DNA of 64,000 nt from Desulfitobacterium sp038181555. Lineage in GTDB: Bacteria > Bacillota > Desulfitobacteriia > Desulfitobacteriales > Desulfitobacteriaceae. Position numbers and translations under genes: made by a program. Below the pieces are notes generated by a model. That model ran no database searches, was not told where the DNA came from, and was given only the letters and a program-made list of their open reading frames with translations. How positions within the stretch are numbered: the stretch's first letter is position 1; each line of letters opens with the position of its first letter. Below, in pieces: positions 33,313-41,900 of the stretch. The stretch is taken from NCBI RefSeq assembly GCF_038181555.1, contig NZ_JBBWUA010000001.1:372001-436000 (forward strand), given 5' to 3'.

Positions 33313-33970
33313 TCAAGGGAGTCTTAGGAGCTTCACAACCGCAGAAATGCATTTTCGCATCTGCTAAGCATTGGTAATGCCGCTCTTCATCGGCAGCGAT
33401 TTGCAGGAGGATGGTTTGGATCTGGGGAATAGGGATTTTTTCGGCTAGGTCGGTATAGTGTTTTGCAGCAGTGGCTTCATCTTTCATGTTGTAGTCAAGG
33501 ATGGCACAGAGGTCCGTGCTGTAATTTAGGTAACGAGAACGCCAATCAAACCAGCGCCCCTTACTGAAAGCACCATAGCGGGGATCTAAACCCAAAAAGC
33601 GGATACACCAAGCCAATTGTTCTAAATGGCGTAGCTCGTCATAGGCAAGAGGTCTTAGGAGCTCGTCGAACTCCGGACGATCTAGGACCACGGCTTGGTA
33701 CAGGTAGGTAGTTACTGCGGAAAGCTCAGAATCTTTACCGGCATAAACATCGAATAGCAGCATGGCATAAGTAAAGTTAGGCTCGGATAGTTCTCCGGGC
33801 GTCATATCTTGGTATTCAGAGGTGGGTAACAAAAGCACCTGACCAGGATAAATGCGGTCTGGATGCTTAAGATGATTGAGATTGATAATTTCGGACATTT
33901 CCACCTTATAAGCATTGGCAATTTTATAGATACTGTCCCCAGGTTGCACGACATAGCGGGTGTAGTCCAT
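33284..33970 (-). CDS. LysM domain fused to a ferritin-like domain
   Basis: A 228-residue fusion. Residues 5-52 are a LysM domain (YVVQPGDSIYKIANAY, ending PGQVLLLPT), which binds peptidoglycan. The rest is a four-helix ferritin-like domain with carboxylate-histidine ligands (AYDELRHLEQ and AADEERHYQC; also MKDEATAAKHY). This arrangement suggests a diiron or dimanganese protein held at the cell wall or spore coat. No signal peptide is evident, so forespore or mother-cell deposition is likelier than secretion. Its 3' end overlaps the convergent exchanger gene by 29 bp. Confidence 0.75.
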   Translation of the reverse strand: MDYTRYVVQPGDSIYKIANAYKVEMSEIINLNHLKHPDRIYPGQVLLLPTSEYQDMTPGELSEPNFTYAMLLFDVYAGKDSELSAVTTYLYQAVVLDRPEFDELLRPLAYDELRHLEQLAWCIRFLGLDPRYGAFSKGRWFDWRSRYLNYSTDLCAILDYNMKDEATAAKHYTDLAEKIPIPQIQTILLQIAADEERHYQCLADAKMHFCGCEAPKTPLISEAETEAE

Positions 33971-34127
33971 GGAAAATCCCCCTTTCCTTGATTATTACTA
34001 TATTCACAGGCAGGTGAAGATGGTAAAGGTAGAATGTTCCATTCATCTTTGGCTTTCTATGATTTCACGCATGAATGGGACAGGTTTAACATAGATATGT
34101 AGTAAAGAATGGAAGGGAGCGATCGGC

Positions 34128-34793
34128 GTGGGAAATTCGATCCTTAAGGGGATGAGTGCCGCTCTATTAGTCACCGTCATTACTTTACTTGCGGGATTAT
34201 TTTGGACAGCCATGGGATTTACGGGCTTATCGACCACAATGTTGATGGATATTGGCCTAGTATTAAGCTGCCTTGCAGCAGGCTATGTGACGGGGAAGGC
34301 AAGCGGGCAGTGGATTTTAGGGGGGGCATCTAGTCTAGGCTATATCTTGCTTTGTGTTTTTTTGATTGCCCTTTTTTTAGAGCTGAGTGCGTGGGGAGTT
34401 ATCCAGATTTTAGCTGAAGGTGGCTTAATTGGGATTCTTGCCGGAGCCTTTGGAGCGGGTCGCGAGGGAAGTGCATTACAATCCTCACGAAGAGCGCCCC
34501 GGTTCTATACATGGGGTGATGATTATAGTGGTAGAGGGACCTATAGTGGCTCGGCTGGACGAGCCAGTGCGTATGATGAGTGGGATAATCATGTGGATGA
34601 TTGGAACGACTTCTTGGAAGAAGATCGAAAGGTCTCCTACAAGGAAGCACCCTCATTTCGGCAAAGAGAATTAAAAAAGCAGGACCGACAGGTTAATTTT
34701 ACTGAAGAGGATTGGGAGTACAATCAAGGCGAAGAGGAAAACAAGTACTCTTCTAATCATCGAAAAGCATGGTGGGAAGAGGATGTCCTTTAG
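34128..34793 (+). CDS. TIGR04086-type membrane protein with acidic tail
   Basis: A 221-residue protein. Residues 1-115 form four hydrophobic segments of the TIGR04086 (SpoIIIM-like) membrane family: LLVTVITLLAGLFW, DIGLVLSCLAAGYVTG, GYILLCVFLIALFLEL and IQILAEGGLIGILAGAFG. The remaining hundred residues are a polar, acidic and aromatic tail (DEWDNHVDDWNDFLEEDR), unusually long for the family. Start GTG 34128 follows GGAAGGGAG. Function unknown. Confidence 0.75.
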   Translation: MGNSILKGMSAALLVTVITLLAGLFWTAMGFTGLSTTMLMDIGLVLSCLAAGYVTGKASGQWILGGASSLGYILLCVFLIALFLELSAWGVIQILAEGGLIGILAGAFGAGREGSALQSSRRAPRFYTWGDDYSGRGTYSGSAGRASAYDEWDNHVDDWNDFLEEDRKVSYKEAPSFRQRELKKQDRQVNFTEEDWEYNQGEEENKYSSNHRKAWWEEDVL

Positions 34794-34859
34794 TATAGAA
34801 TTTGGTAAGGGTCGCAGACTATAAGTAGGTATCAATATAGTTTGTAAAGGAATGGTTAT

Positions 34860-36257
34860 GTGAACAGCGGCCTGGTCTATTTTGGTCTTGGTGTAGTAGC
34901 TAGCTTTCTTGGCTGGATGCTTTTAGTGTTGATAGCGCTCTTCTTAGGCAAACGTTTTTTTCGATCGGGGGTGCAGCGGATTTTCGATCTTGTGGCAAGT
35001 AGGTTATTATCAGATCCTTTTTCGGAAAATCTACTTGAGCTATGGAGTGCTGTGCAGAGAACTTCCTTGCAAAACATCATTCATATAAGTTTGCGAGCAG
35101 AAACAGGAAAAATTATTAAAAGGCCTTTAGGCAGTCCGAAACCCTTTAACCATTATGATAATCTCTTATTTGTTCCGGCCCAACTTGTGCGCTCCCCTAT
35201 CGAAATCGGTGTCCCAGTGGATTTATCTGTAACCCTCGGCCCTAGAGCTGAAATACCGATGACCCTGCCGATTCCCTTGATGATTGGCGGCATGGGCTTC
35301 GGGGTGGGCTTAAGTGAACAAGCGAAAGTTGCTTTGGCCAAAGCAGCTAAACAATTAGGGACAGCCACAAATTCTGGGGAAGGTCCCTTTTTGGCTGAGG
35401 AGAGGGAGGCGGCGGGAAAGTACATCTGGCAAGTCAGTCGTCATGACTATGGACGAAATCCGCAAGCAATAGCAGCGGCTGATATGATTGAAGTTCAGAT
35501 GGGACAGGGGGCGCGCCTGGGTGGGCATATAATTGAGCCACATGAAATTAAAGGGAAGGCCCGGAAGATCATGGGGATTTCACCTGTTGCCTCTCTGAAG
35601 GGTTACGCAATTTTCCCTGATATTGCAAATCCTCAAGATTGGCCGCGTTTCATTAGGGATTTGCGTAAAGAGGTGGGGGGAAAACCCATTGGGCTTAAGC
35701 TCATGGGTGGGGGAAGGCTTGAGGCAGATTTAGCAATCGCCATCGAGTCAGGTTTTGATGTCATTTGCGTTGGTGGGTCACAGGGGGGGACAGCCGCATC
35801 CTCGCCTACCATCAGTGATGACTTTGGCATGCCGAGTATCAATAATCTTGTCCGTGCACAACGATACCTTAGAGAACAGGGGGTAAGGCATGAGGTGAGC
35901 CTGATTGCCGCAGGAGGATATGCTACTCCCGGTGAATGCTTAAAGGCCCTCGCTTTGGGTGCTGATGCCATCTATGTTGGTACGGTGCCTCTTTTTGCCC
36001 TAGTACATAAACAAATTGGCAAGGTGATGCCATGGGAACCTTTGACACAGCTAGTTTATTATGATTCAAAATATAAGAATCGATTGGATGTCGAGCTGGC
36101 GGCACAGAGTGTGGTGAAGGTAATAAATTCTTTCATCCTGGAAATGGAGGAAGGGATTCGAGCCATGGGTAAAAAATCGATTGCTGATCTTGGCCCTCAT
36201 GACCTAGTGGCACTGGACCAATGGACGGCTGAGTTGACCGGGGTACCGAGAGCTTAA
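34860..36257 (+). CDS. FMN-binding glutamate synthase domain protein (GltB2-like)
   Basis: A 465-residue single-domain protein like the central FMN domain of glutamate synthase. An N-terminal membrane helix (FGLGVVASFLGWMLLVLIAL) is followed by the TIM-barrel (PIPLMIGGMGFGVGLSEQAK, NSGEGPFLAEERE, KLMGGGRLEADLAIAIESG and CVGGSQGGTAAS, the FMN-binding loops). There is no amidotransferase or Fe-S partner nearby. Start GTG 34860 has a plausible AGGAATGG SD. Archaeal-type and clostridial homologues often stand alone and may accept other electron donors; glutamate formation is not proven. Confidence 0.82.
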   Translation: MNSGLVYFGLGVVASFLGWMLLVLIALFLGKRFFRSGVQRIFDLVASRLLSDPFSENLLELWSAVQRTSLQNIIHISLRAETGKIIKRPLGSPKPFNHYDNLLFVPAQLVRSPIEIGVPVDLSVTLGPRAEIPMTLPIPLMIGGMGFGVGLSEQAKVALAKAAKQLGTATNSGEGPFLAEEREAAGKYIWQVSRHDYGRNPQAIAAADMIEVQMGQGARLGGHIIEPHEIKGKARKIMGISPVASLKGYAIFPDIANPQDWPRFIRDLRKEVGGKPIGLKLMGGGRLEADLAIAIESGFDVICVGGSQGGTAASSPTISDDFGMPSINNLVRAQRYLREQGVRHEVSLIAAGGYATPGECLKALALGADAIYVGTVPLFALVHKQIGKVMPWEPLTQLVYYDSKYKNRLDVELAAQSVVKVINSFILEMEEGIRAMGKKSIADLGPHDLVALDQWTAELTGVPRA

Positions 36258-36366
36258 AGTGAAGGGAAAAGAGAAAGAAAGTTGAAGTGAAGACAAAAGT
36301 CAAGGTCAAAAACGAGGGTATGGAAACGAAGATCAAAAGCACAAGTGAAGTCTCAAAGTGCAATAA
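36258..36366 (+). other. Purine-rich low-complexity intergenic stretch
   Basis: About 110 bp of A/G-rich sequence with repeated AAGTGAAG/AAAGTCAAGG words follow the GltB2-like stop. No gene is seen. Confidence 0.5.
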
Positions 36367-36403
36367 AAAGCAGATACTGACTTAGTTCATCAGTATCTGC
36401 TTT
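36367..36403. terminator. Bidirectional terminator between convergent genes
   Basis: AAAGCAGATACTGA (36367-36380) pairs with TCAGTATCTGCTTT (36390-36403) across a 9-nt loop. Confidence 0.85.
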
Positions 36404-36422
36404 GTAAATGTAATCAATATTA

Positions 36423-37760
36423 TTAGTTCAATCTAAACTTACGAGCTGCCTGTTGGAGGTCCATGGCTGTATCGGATAGCTCTTGTGCAGAGGAATGAAT
36501 TTCTTGCATGGCAAGCATTTGCTCAGAGCTACTGCTGGCGACCTCCTCAGTCTGAGCGGTTGTTTCTTGACAGACAGCGGAGACCTGGGTAACTTCATGA
36601 GCAATGATGTCGGAACTTTGAGTTATCCCGCGGGATAAGGAAGAGATCTTTTGAATTTGCTGACTAAGTGTTTGCGTGCTTTCTTTGATCCGGGTAAATG
36701 CTTCTTGAGCATTATGGATAGCCTTAGCCCCGCTTTGAACAACACCTTTTTCGGAATCCATACTGGCGATAGCTTCATCTAGGCTGTTTTTAATATCGAA
36801 GATAATAGTCTCGATCTGAGCGCTTGAGAGAGTAGATTGTTCAGCAAGTTTACGAACTTCTTCAGCAACCACGCTAAAGCCCCGTCCATGTTCTCCAGCC
36901 CGGGCAGCCTCGATAGCTGCATTTAAGGCTAAGAGATTGGTTTGATCAGAAATGGCCTTAATGGTTTCTACAATCGAACCAATAACAGTGGATTTTTCGC
37001 CTAGGGCGGCAATAATCACTGCCGTGCCATCTACGGAATTATGTATATGATCCATCTGCTGATTGACTACGTTCATGGCGGTATCGCCATCTTCTGCGAG
37101 TTGTAATGACTGTTGGGAGGATTGATCGGCTAAATGGATGTGATCTTCAATCTGGCGAACTCCATGGGCCATGGATTGGATGTTTGTCATTATGTTTTGC
37201 ACACTATTGGCTTGGGTTTGTGACCCGATAGCCACTTGCTGAAGAGATGAAGAAACGAGCTGGGCAGATTGTGTGGTAGATTTGGATTGGGTTGATAAGA
37301 CATGCGTGGAATCGGCAAAAATATCTGCGCTATTAGTAATACCACCAACCAAGGAACGAAAATTCTCGGTCATTTCATTTAAGGAAGCACAGAGAGTTCC
37401 TAGCTCATCTTTTTGTCCCATGCTGTAAATGGTTGCCGTGAGGTCACCCTTGGCTACCTTTTCAGCAAAGACAACGCTATGTCTTAGAGGGGTTGCAACT
37501 AAGAAGGATATGTAAAGACCATAAAAAAGAACAATAATACCAGCGGTTACTAATAAACCAAGATAAAGTCCAATGTTCTGTTCAAGATCGGCTCCTGTCC
37601 TAACCATGTAGTAGATTGCTCCACCTGCTGAAATGGTGATCATGGCATTGATGCCAAAAGCCAATGCCAGCTTTGACGACACGGATAAATTAAACCACCA
37701 TCGAACAATCCTAGAGTGCTTGAAGAAAAATTCGCTTATTTTGTTTAAGAAATGTTCCAT
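36423..37760 (-). CDS. Methyl-accepting chemotaxis protein
   Basis: A 445-residue chemoreceptor without a large external domain. Two hydrophobic segments (about 30-55 and 65-90) are separated by a short loop (RTGADLEQNIG). A HAMP domain follows (about 90-145), then the MCP signalling hairpin with the tip AISDQTNLLALNAAIEAARAG and the VAEEVRKLAEQST region. Start ATG 37760 lies five bases after GGGGAGGG; an in-frame TTG further upstream lacks an SD. Its promoter region holds the 9-bp tandem repeat at 37893-37964. The signal is unknown; membrane or cytoplasmic state is likely, given the tiny loop. Confidence 0.9.
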   Translation of the reverse strand: MEHFLNKISEFFFKHSRIVRWWFNLSVSSKLALAFGINAMITISAGGAIYYMVRTGADLEQNIGLYLGLLVTAGIIVLFYGLYISFLVATPLRHSVVFAEKVAKGDLTATIYSMGQKDELGTLCASLNEMTENFRSLVGGITNSADIFADSTHVLSTQSKSTTQSAQLVSSSLQQVAIGSQTQANSVQNIMTNIQSMAHGVRQIEDHIHLADQSSQQSLQLAEDGDTAMNVVNQQMDHIHNSVDGTAVIIAALGEKSTVIGSIVETIKAISDQTNLLALNAAIEAARAGEHGRGFSVVAEEVRKLAEQSTLSSAQIETIIFDIKNSLDEAIASMDSEKGVVQSGAKAIHNAQEAFTRIKESTQTLSQQIQKISSLSRGITQSSDIIAHEVTQVSAVCQETTAQTEEVASSSSEQMLAMQEIHSSAQELSDTAMDLQQAARKFRLN

Positions 37761-37892
37761 TCCGACCCTCCCCTGCAAGATTTGTTTCTATTTACATCTT
37801 TCAACATATTACCATTCCATATTGTATCATAAGAATTTACAATTGTGGAGTGAAGATTTTGAAAACATTCTTTCTAAATACTGGAAAAAAGT

Positions 37893-37964
37893 AAACACAC
37901 TAAACACACTAAACACACTAAACACACTAAACACACTAAACACACTAAACACACTAAACACACT
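37893..37964. repeat. Tandem 9-bp repeat AAACACACT x8
   Basis: Eight exact copies of AAACACACT, 133 bp upstream of the chemoreceptor start and 38 bp upstream of the valS leader promoter. Such repeats change copy number by slippage. Confidence 0.95.
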
Positions 37965-38001
37965 ATATACGTCAAATACATAATAAAACTGAGAATGCCT
38001 T

Positions 38002-38030
38002 TTGACATTATCCTTGTATAAAGATATAAT
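38002..38030 (+). promoter_or_regulatory. Consensus sigmaA promoter of the valS leader
   Basis: TTGACA (38002-38007), 17-bp spacer, TATAAT (38025-38030): a perfect consensus match. Confidence 0.9.
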
Positions 38031-38044
38031 AAAAAATATTAATA

Positions 38045-38275
38045 GTAAAACCCGAGGAATGTGAGGAATAGCTGAACCGGCGGCTTAGAGAGGAAGACAA
38101 AGGCTGAAAGTCTTTCCCGTTTGGAGGTTAGGGTCGCACAGGAGGGGCAGGGGCGAATAGGGTAGCCCTTGACGGTTTGCTCGTTATCGCATTTTAGAGT
38201 GCAAAGAATTTAATTCTTTGAAAAAAGGTGGTACCGCGAGTCCTTCGTCCTTTAGTGGCTGAAGGGCTTTTTTGT
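38045..38275 (+). promoter_or_regulatory. T-box leader of valS
   Basis: The leader contains the T-box core AGGTGGTACCGCG (38226-38238), followed by the terminator arm AGTCCTTC/GAAGGGCT (38239-38268) and a T run; upstream is a long Stem I region (38050-38190). Uncharged tRNA-Val is expected to stabilise the antiterminator and allow valS expression. The exact specifier codon was not confirmed by eye. Confidence 0.9.
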
Positions 38276-38307
38276 TATATTTTCTATATATGAAAGGAGC
38301 ATTACGA

Positions 38308-40953
38308 ATGTCAGAGGACTTAAAAATGGAAAAGGTCTATGACCCAAGTCAAGTTGAAGGGAAATGGTATCCCTATTGGGAGGAAAAAGGTTATTTTCAT
38401 GCGGATGTAGATAATGCCAAGGAACCCTTCAGTATCGTCATGCCCCCACCGAATGTCACCGGTGCTCTGCATTTAGGACATGCGATCGATAGTACAATCC
38501 AAGATATCCTTACCCGTTTTAAAAGGATGCAGGGCTACAATACCCTATGGCTTCCCGGAACGGACCATGCAGGCATTGCCACCCAAGCCAAAGTGGAGGA
38601 ACAGTTGGCCAAGGAAGGCACCAATCGCCATGAACTTGGTCGAGACAAGTTCCTAGAACGGGTTTGGGACTGGAAAAGAGAGTATGGAGGAAGGATTACC
38701 GGACAACTTCGCCGCCTCGGTGCTTCCTGCGACTGGTCGAGGGAACGCTTTACGATGGATGAGGGATGCTCCGAGGCCGTACGGAAGGTTTTTGTAGATC
38801 TCTATAATAAAGGCTTGATTTACCGTGGCAATTATATCGTCAATTGGTGTCCCCACTGCCATACCACGATCTCCGATATTGAAGTTGAGCATGTGGACCG
38901 GGAAGGACATCTTTGGCATCTGCGCTATCCTGTAAAAGATAGTGAAGAATTTTTAGTGGTAGCGACCACGCGTCCGGAAACCATGCTGGGCGATACTGCA
39001 GTTGCTGTTCATCCGGAGGATGAACGTTATCAACATCTGATCGGTAAGACTGTGCTGCTACCTTTAATGAATCGGGAAATCCCCATCATTGCCGATGACT
39101 ATGTGGACCGAGAGTTCGGGACAGGGGCGGTCAAGATTACCCCGGCACATGATCCTAATGACTTTGAAGTGGGTCTGCGCCACAATCTGCTCTCTATCTC
39201 AGTCATGGACCGTGAGGCAAACATGAATGAGGAGGCCGGGAAGTACCAAGGGATGGAGCGCTATGCCGCGAGGAAGGCTATCGTCAAGGACCTTGAGGAC
39301 CTGGGAGTATTGGTGAAAGTCGATAATCATCAGCATGCTGTAGGAGAATGTTATCGTTGCTCTACAGTAGTTGAACCCATGGTCAGTAAGCAATGGTTTG
39401 TTAAAATGGCTCCCTTAGCTAAGCCGGCTATGGAAGTGGTAAAGGAAGGGCTAATGGAATTCGTCCCTGATCGTTTCGCCAAAATCTATCTGGGTTGGTT
39501 GGAGAATATCCGGGATTGGTGCATCTCTCGTCAGCTGTGGTGGGGTCATCGGATTCCAGTCTGGTATTGTGAAGATTGCGGGGCAGAGATCTGCGTGCAG
39601 GTCGATCCGGAGAGTTGCCCAAAATGCGGTTCCAAACAGCTTAAGCAAGACCCGGATGTCTTGGACACTTGGTTTTCTTCCGGGTTATGGCCCTTCTCAA
39701 CCATGGGTTGGCCGGAAGATACCCCGGAGTTGAAGCAGTTCTATCCCACATCAGTACTTGTGACCGGGCGGGATATCATCTTCTTCTGGGTAGCCCGCAT
39801 GGTTTTCATGGGTCTGGAATTCATGAAGGATGTTCCTTTTAAGAAAGTTATGATTCATGGTCTTGTCTTGGATGCTCAGGGTAGGAAAATGAGCAAATCC
39901 TTGGGTAATGGTGTCGATCCCCTAGAGATCATCGATCAATACGGCGCCGATACCCTGCGGTTCATGCTTATTACCGGCAATACTCCGGGTAATGATCTGC
40001 GTTTCCATCCTGAGCGCTTGGAGGCGACTCGAAACTTTGCTAATAAGATTTGGAATGCCTCGCGCTTTGTGCTCTTCAATCTGCAGGACTTTGCGGAAGG
40101 CCCACGGGGCGACCTTAAGCTAGAAGATCGCTGGATTCTCTCACGCTACGAAGAGACCATCGATGAAGTTACTGCGGCCCTTGATCGCTTTGATCTGGGT
40201 GAAGCTGCTCGTCTTCTCTATGAGTTTATTTGGAATGAATTCTGTGATTGGTATATCGAACTGGCTAAAGGTCGACTCTATGATAAAGAGCATCCGGAAG
40301 CACGTCATACTGTCCAGTCGATTCTCCTTGAGGTTTTAGAAGGAACGATGAAGCTATTACATCCCTATATGCCCTTCATTACGGAGGAGATCTGGCACAA
40401 CCTACCGGTCACTGGGGAAAGCATCATGATTCAAGCTTGGCCTCAAGTCAAAGGATATCAAGACAGCTCGGCTGAGAAACAAATGAATCAGATTATGGAG
40501 GTCATTAAAGCTATCCGCAATATCCGTGCCGAGATGAATGTTCAACCCGGTAAAAAAGCCGAGATTATACTCGTTGCCCCAGAGCAAGAAACCTTAGGAG
40601 TTCTAGAAATGGGCAAGGATAGCATTCGACTTTTAGCCGGTGGTTCTCAAGTTGATGTGGTGGCGAGTTTGGAGGTTAAACCAGCTCAAGCTGCCAGTGC
40701 AGTTCTCGAGGGTGTTGAGGTTTACCTCCCCTTACGTGGACTCCTCGACCTCGACAAGGAAATCGCCCGCGTCGAAAAAGAAATTGCCCAAGCCTTCCAA
40801 GAGCAAAGCCGTCTGGCCGGAAAGCTTAATAACGAAGGCTTTGTCGCTAAGGCCCCAGAACAAGTTGTAGCCAAGGAGCGGGAGAAGCTTGAAGGAATCA
40901 ACGGACGTATTGGGGCGTTACAGGTTCGCTTGGCTGAGTTGAAGGAGGCGTAA
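38308..40953 (+). CDS. valS: Valyl-tRNA synthetase
   Basis: An 881-residue class Ia synthetase. The HIGH motif lies in PPNVTGALHLGHAID, the KMSKS motif in QGRKMSKSLGNGVDP. The editing (CP1) domain and the C-terminal coiled-coil tRNA-binding arm (DLDKEIARVEKEIAQAFQEQ) are complete. A zinc-binding cysteine cluster is present (CEDCGAEICVQVDPESCPKCG, only partly quoted as CEDCG and CPKCG). ATG 38308 follows AAAGGAG by eight bases; an in-frame ATG at 38272 lies within the T-box terminator. Expression is controlled by the T-box. Confidence 0.97.
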   Translation: MSEDLKMEKVYDPSQVEGKWYPYWEEKGYFHADVDNAKEPFSIVMPPPNVTGALHLGHAIDSTIQDILTRFKRMQGYNTLWLPGTDHAGIATQAKVEEQLAKEGTNRHELGRDKFLERVWDWKREYGGRITGQLRRLGASCDWSRERFTMDEGCSEAVRKVFVDLYNKGLIYRGNYIVNWCPHCHTTISDIEVEHVDREGHLWHLRYPVKDSEEFLVVATTRPETMLGDTAVAVHPEDERYQHLIGKTVLLPLMNREIPIIADDYVDREFGTGAVKITPAHDPNDFEVGLRHNLLSISVMDREANMNEEAGKYQGMERYAARKAIVKDLEDLGVLVKVDNHQHAVGECYRCSTVVEPMVSKQWFVKMAPLAKPAMEVVKEGLMEFVPDRFAKIYLGWLENIRDWCISRQLWWGHRIPVWYCEDCGAEICVQVDPESCPKCGSKQLKQDPDVLDTWFSSGLWPFSTMGWPEDTPELKQFYPTSVLVTGRDIIFFWVARMVFMGLEFMKDVPFKKVMIHGLVLDAQGRKMSKSLGNGVDPLEIIDQYGADTLRFMLITGNTPGNDLRFHPERLEATRNFANKIWNASRFVLFNLQDFAEGPRGDLKLEDRWILSRYEETIDEVTAALDRFDLGEAARLLYEFIWNEFCDWYIELAKGRLYDKEHPEARHTVQSILLEVLEGTMKLLHPYMPFITEEIWHNLPVTGESIMIQAWPQVKGYQDSSAEKQMNQIMEVIKAIRNIRAEMNVQPGKKAEIILVAPEQETLGVLEMGKDSIRLLAGGSQVDVVASLEVKPAQAASAVLEGVEVYLPLRGLLDLDKEIARVEKEIAQAFQEQSRLAGKLNNEGFVAKAPEQVVAKEREKLEGINGRIGALQVRLAELKEA

Positions 40954-40999
40954 GCTGCGTTCGCTTCTAGGCAGGTCTTAATAGAATAGTTTTTTGGGT

Positions 41000-41035
41000 A
41001 AAGCATGCTGGTTTCTATGGGAATTAGCATGCTTT
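41000..41035 (+). terminator. Terminator-like hairpin after valS
   Basis: AAAGCATGCT/AGCATGCTTT with a 16-nt loop. Confidence 0.7.
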
Positions 41036-41066
41036 GCTTGTTTGGGGTCTCTGAAAGAGTCTGTCT

Positions 41067-41284
41067 CCAGGATATTGATTTGCACCGGTCACTCAGTAAG
41101 CTGCGCGCACCCGTTCTAACGCTCAAGCTTTCGGCCCCGAAAGGTGCCCGGCTAAATCGGCTCCTGCCTCGTAGCCGGTTGGAAACGTCCTGTTTCCAAC
41201 CTTTCTACGCCGAAAGCTTTTCGCGAAGAACGGGTAGCTGCTCGCTTAGAAGTCGTTTCCCTATTGCAAATCAATATCCTTGGG
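41067..41284 (+). repeat. Structured repeat element, copy 1
   Basis: A 218-bp non-coding element. Outer stem 41067-41084 with 41265-41283; P1 ACCCGTTCT/AGAACGGGT (41109-41117, 41227-41235); P2 AAGCTTTCGG/CCGAAAGCTT (41125-41134, 41210-41219); P3 GAAAGGT/ACCTTTC (41139-41145, 41199-41205); P4 CCGGCT/AGCCGG (41148-41153, 41173-41178) with an AAATCGGCTCCTG loop; P5 TTGGAAAC-GTCCT-GTTTCCAA (41179-41199). The stems covary with the other copies. No ORF in it is credible. Confidence 0.85.
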
Positions 41285-41437
41285 TTGGCTAACGGGATTT
41301 TCAGCAGCATTTGAAGAAATCTGGTGCATTTTCTTACAGTAAGGTAGCTGGAGCTTAAAAATACTGGGGTGCGAGATACTACCTTCAAGCCCCCCGATCA
41401 AACCTCGGGCATACGTTACTTTTACCCTGAAACACGA
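41285..41437. other. Spacer between structured repeat copies 1 and 2
   Basis: 153 bp with no recognisable gene, promoter or hairpin. It separates two oppositely oriented elements. Confidence 0.5.
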
Positions 41438-41652
41438 CCCAAGGATTTTGACATACAGCAGAGAACGGATTTAAGCGAGCAGGATGCCAAACTTCGCGAA
41501 AAGCTAGCAGCACAGACGGGTTGGAAACAGGACGTTTCCAACCGCCCATTGAGCAGGAGCGATTTGGGCGGAAACCCGTCGGAGCGGAGAGCTTGAGCGA
41601 TTAGTTTGGCACCGCGCAGCTTATAGAGTGAACGCGTATGGCAAAATCCTGG
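41438..41652 (-). repeat. Structured repeat element, copy 2 (reverse)
   Basis: A 215-bp copy in the opposite orientation. P1 is TGCCAAACT/AGTTTGGCA (41485-41493, 41603-41611), P3 GACGGGT/ACCCGTC (41515-41521, 41574-41580), P4 CCGCCC/GGGCGG, P5 TTGGAAAC-AGGAC-GTTTCCAA. All three variable stems differ from copy 1 yet pair perfectly. Confidence 0.85.
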
Positions 41653-41900
41653 AGATTGCTGGACACAATAACCTGCACTAATACTAGAGACTGCTGGAGG
41701 TTATAGGCTTCCATAACCTCAATAGCCACCTTCTTGCAAAGCAAAGCTAATACCCACCCGCGAAATTCTCCCGCCAATTGCAGGAAAACCGTCACCGATA
41801 GGGAATTATCGCATAGTAAACTTGTACATAATAACCATGTGCCACCGCATATAAACCATAGAGGTTCAGCACAGGCGAAGATTCAAAGGAGGAGCATAAG
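41653..41900 (+). other. Leader region of folC
   Basis: 248 bp with no gene. The only clear signal is the SD AAGGAGGAG just before folC. Confidence 0.4.

Noticed and set aside
37893..37964. CRISPR array
   Set aside because: The repeat has no spacers and only 9-bp units. No CRISPR or cas gene was seen anywhere in the window.
37633..37983. ORF with repeated Asn-Thr-Leu
   Set aside because: Produced by the 9-bp tandem repeat, which is in phase; it lies antisense to the chemoreceptor and the upstream region.
41005..41292. ORF inside structured repeat copy 1
   Set aside because: The same region in other copies does not keep this frame; the element is non-coding.
41067..41652. Ordinary MITE or integron attC sites
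   Set aside because: The outer arms differ between copies while staying complementary, and there is no integrase or target-site duplication seen. A structured RNA/DNA element is more likely, though not proven.
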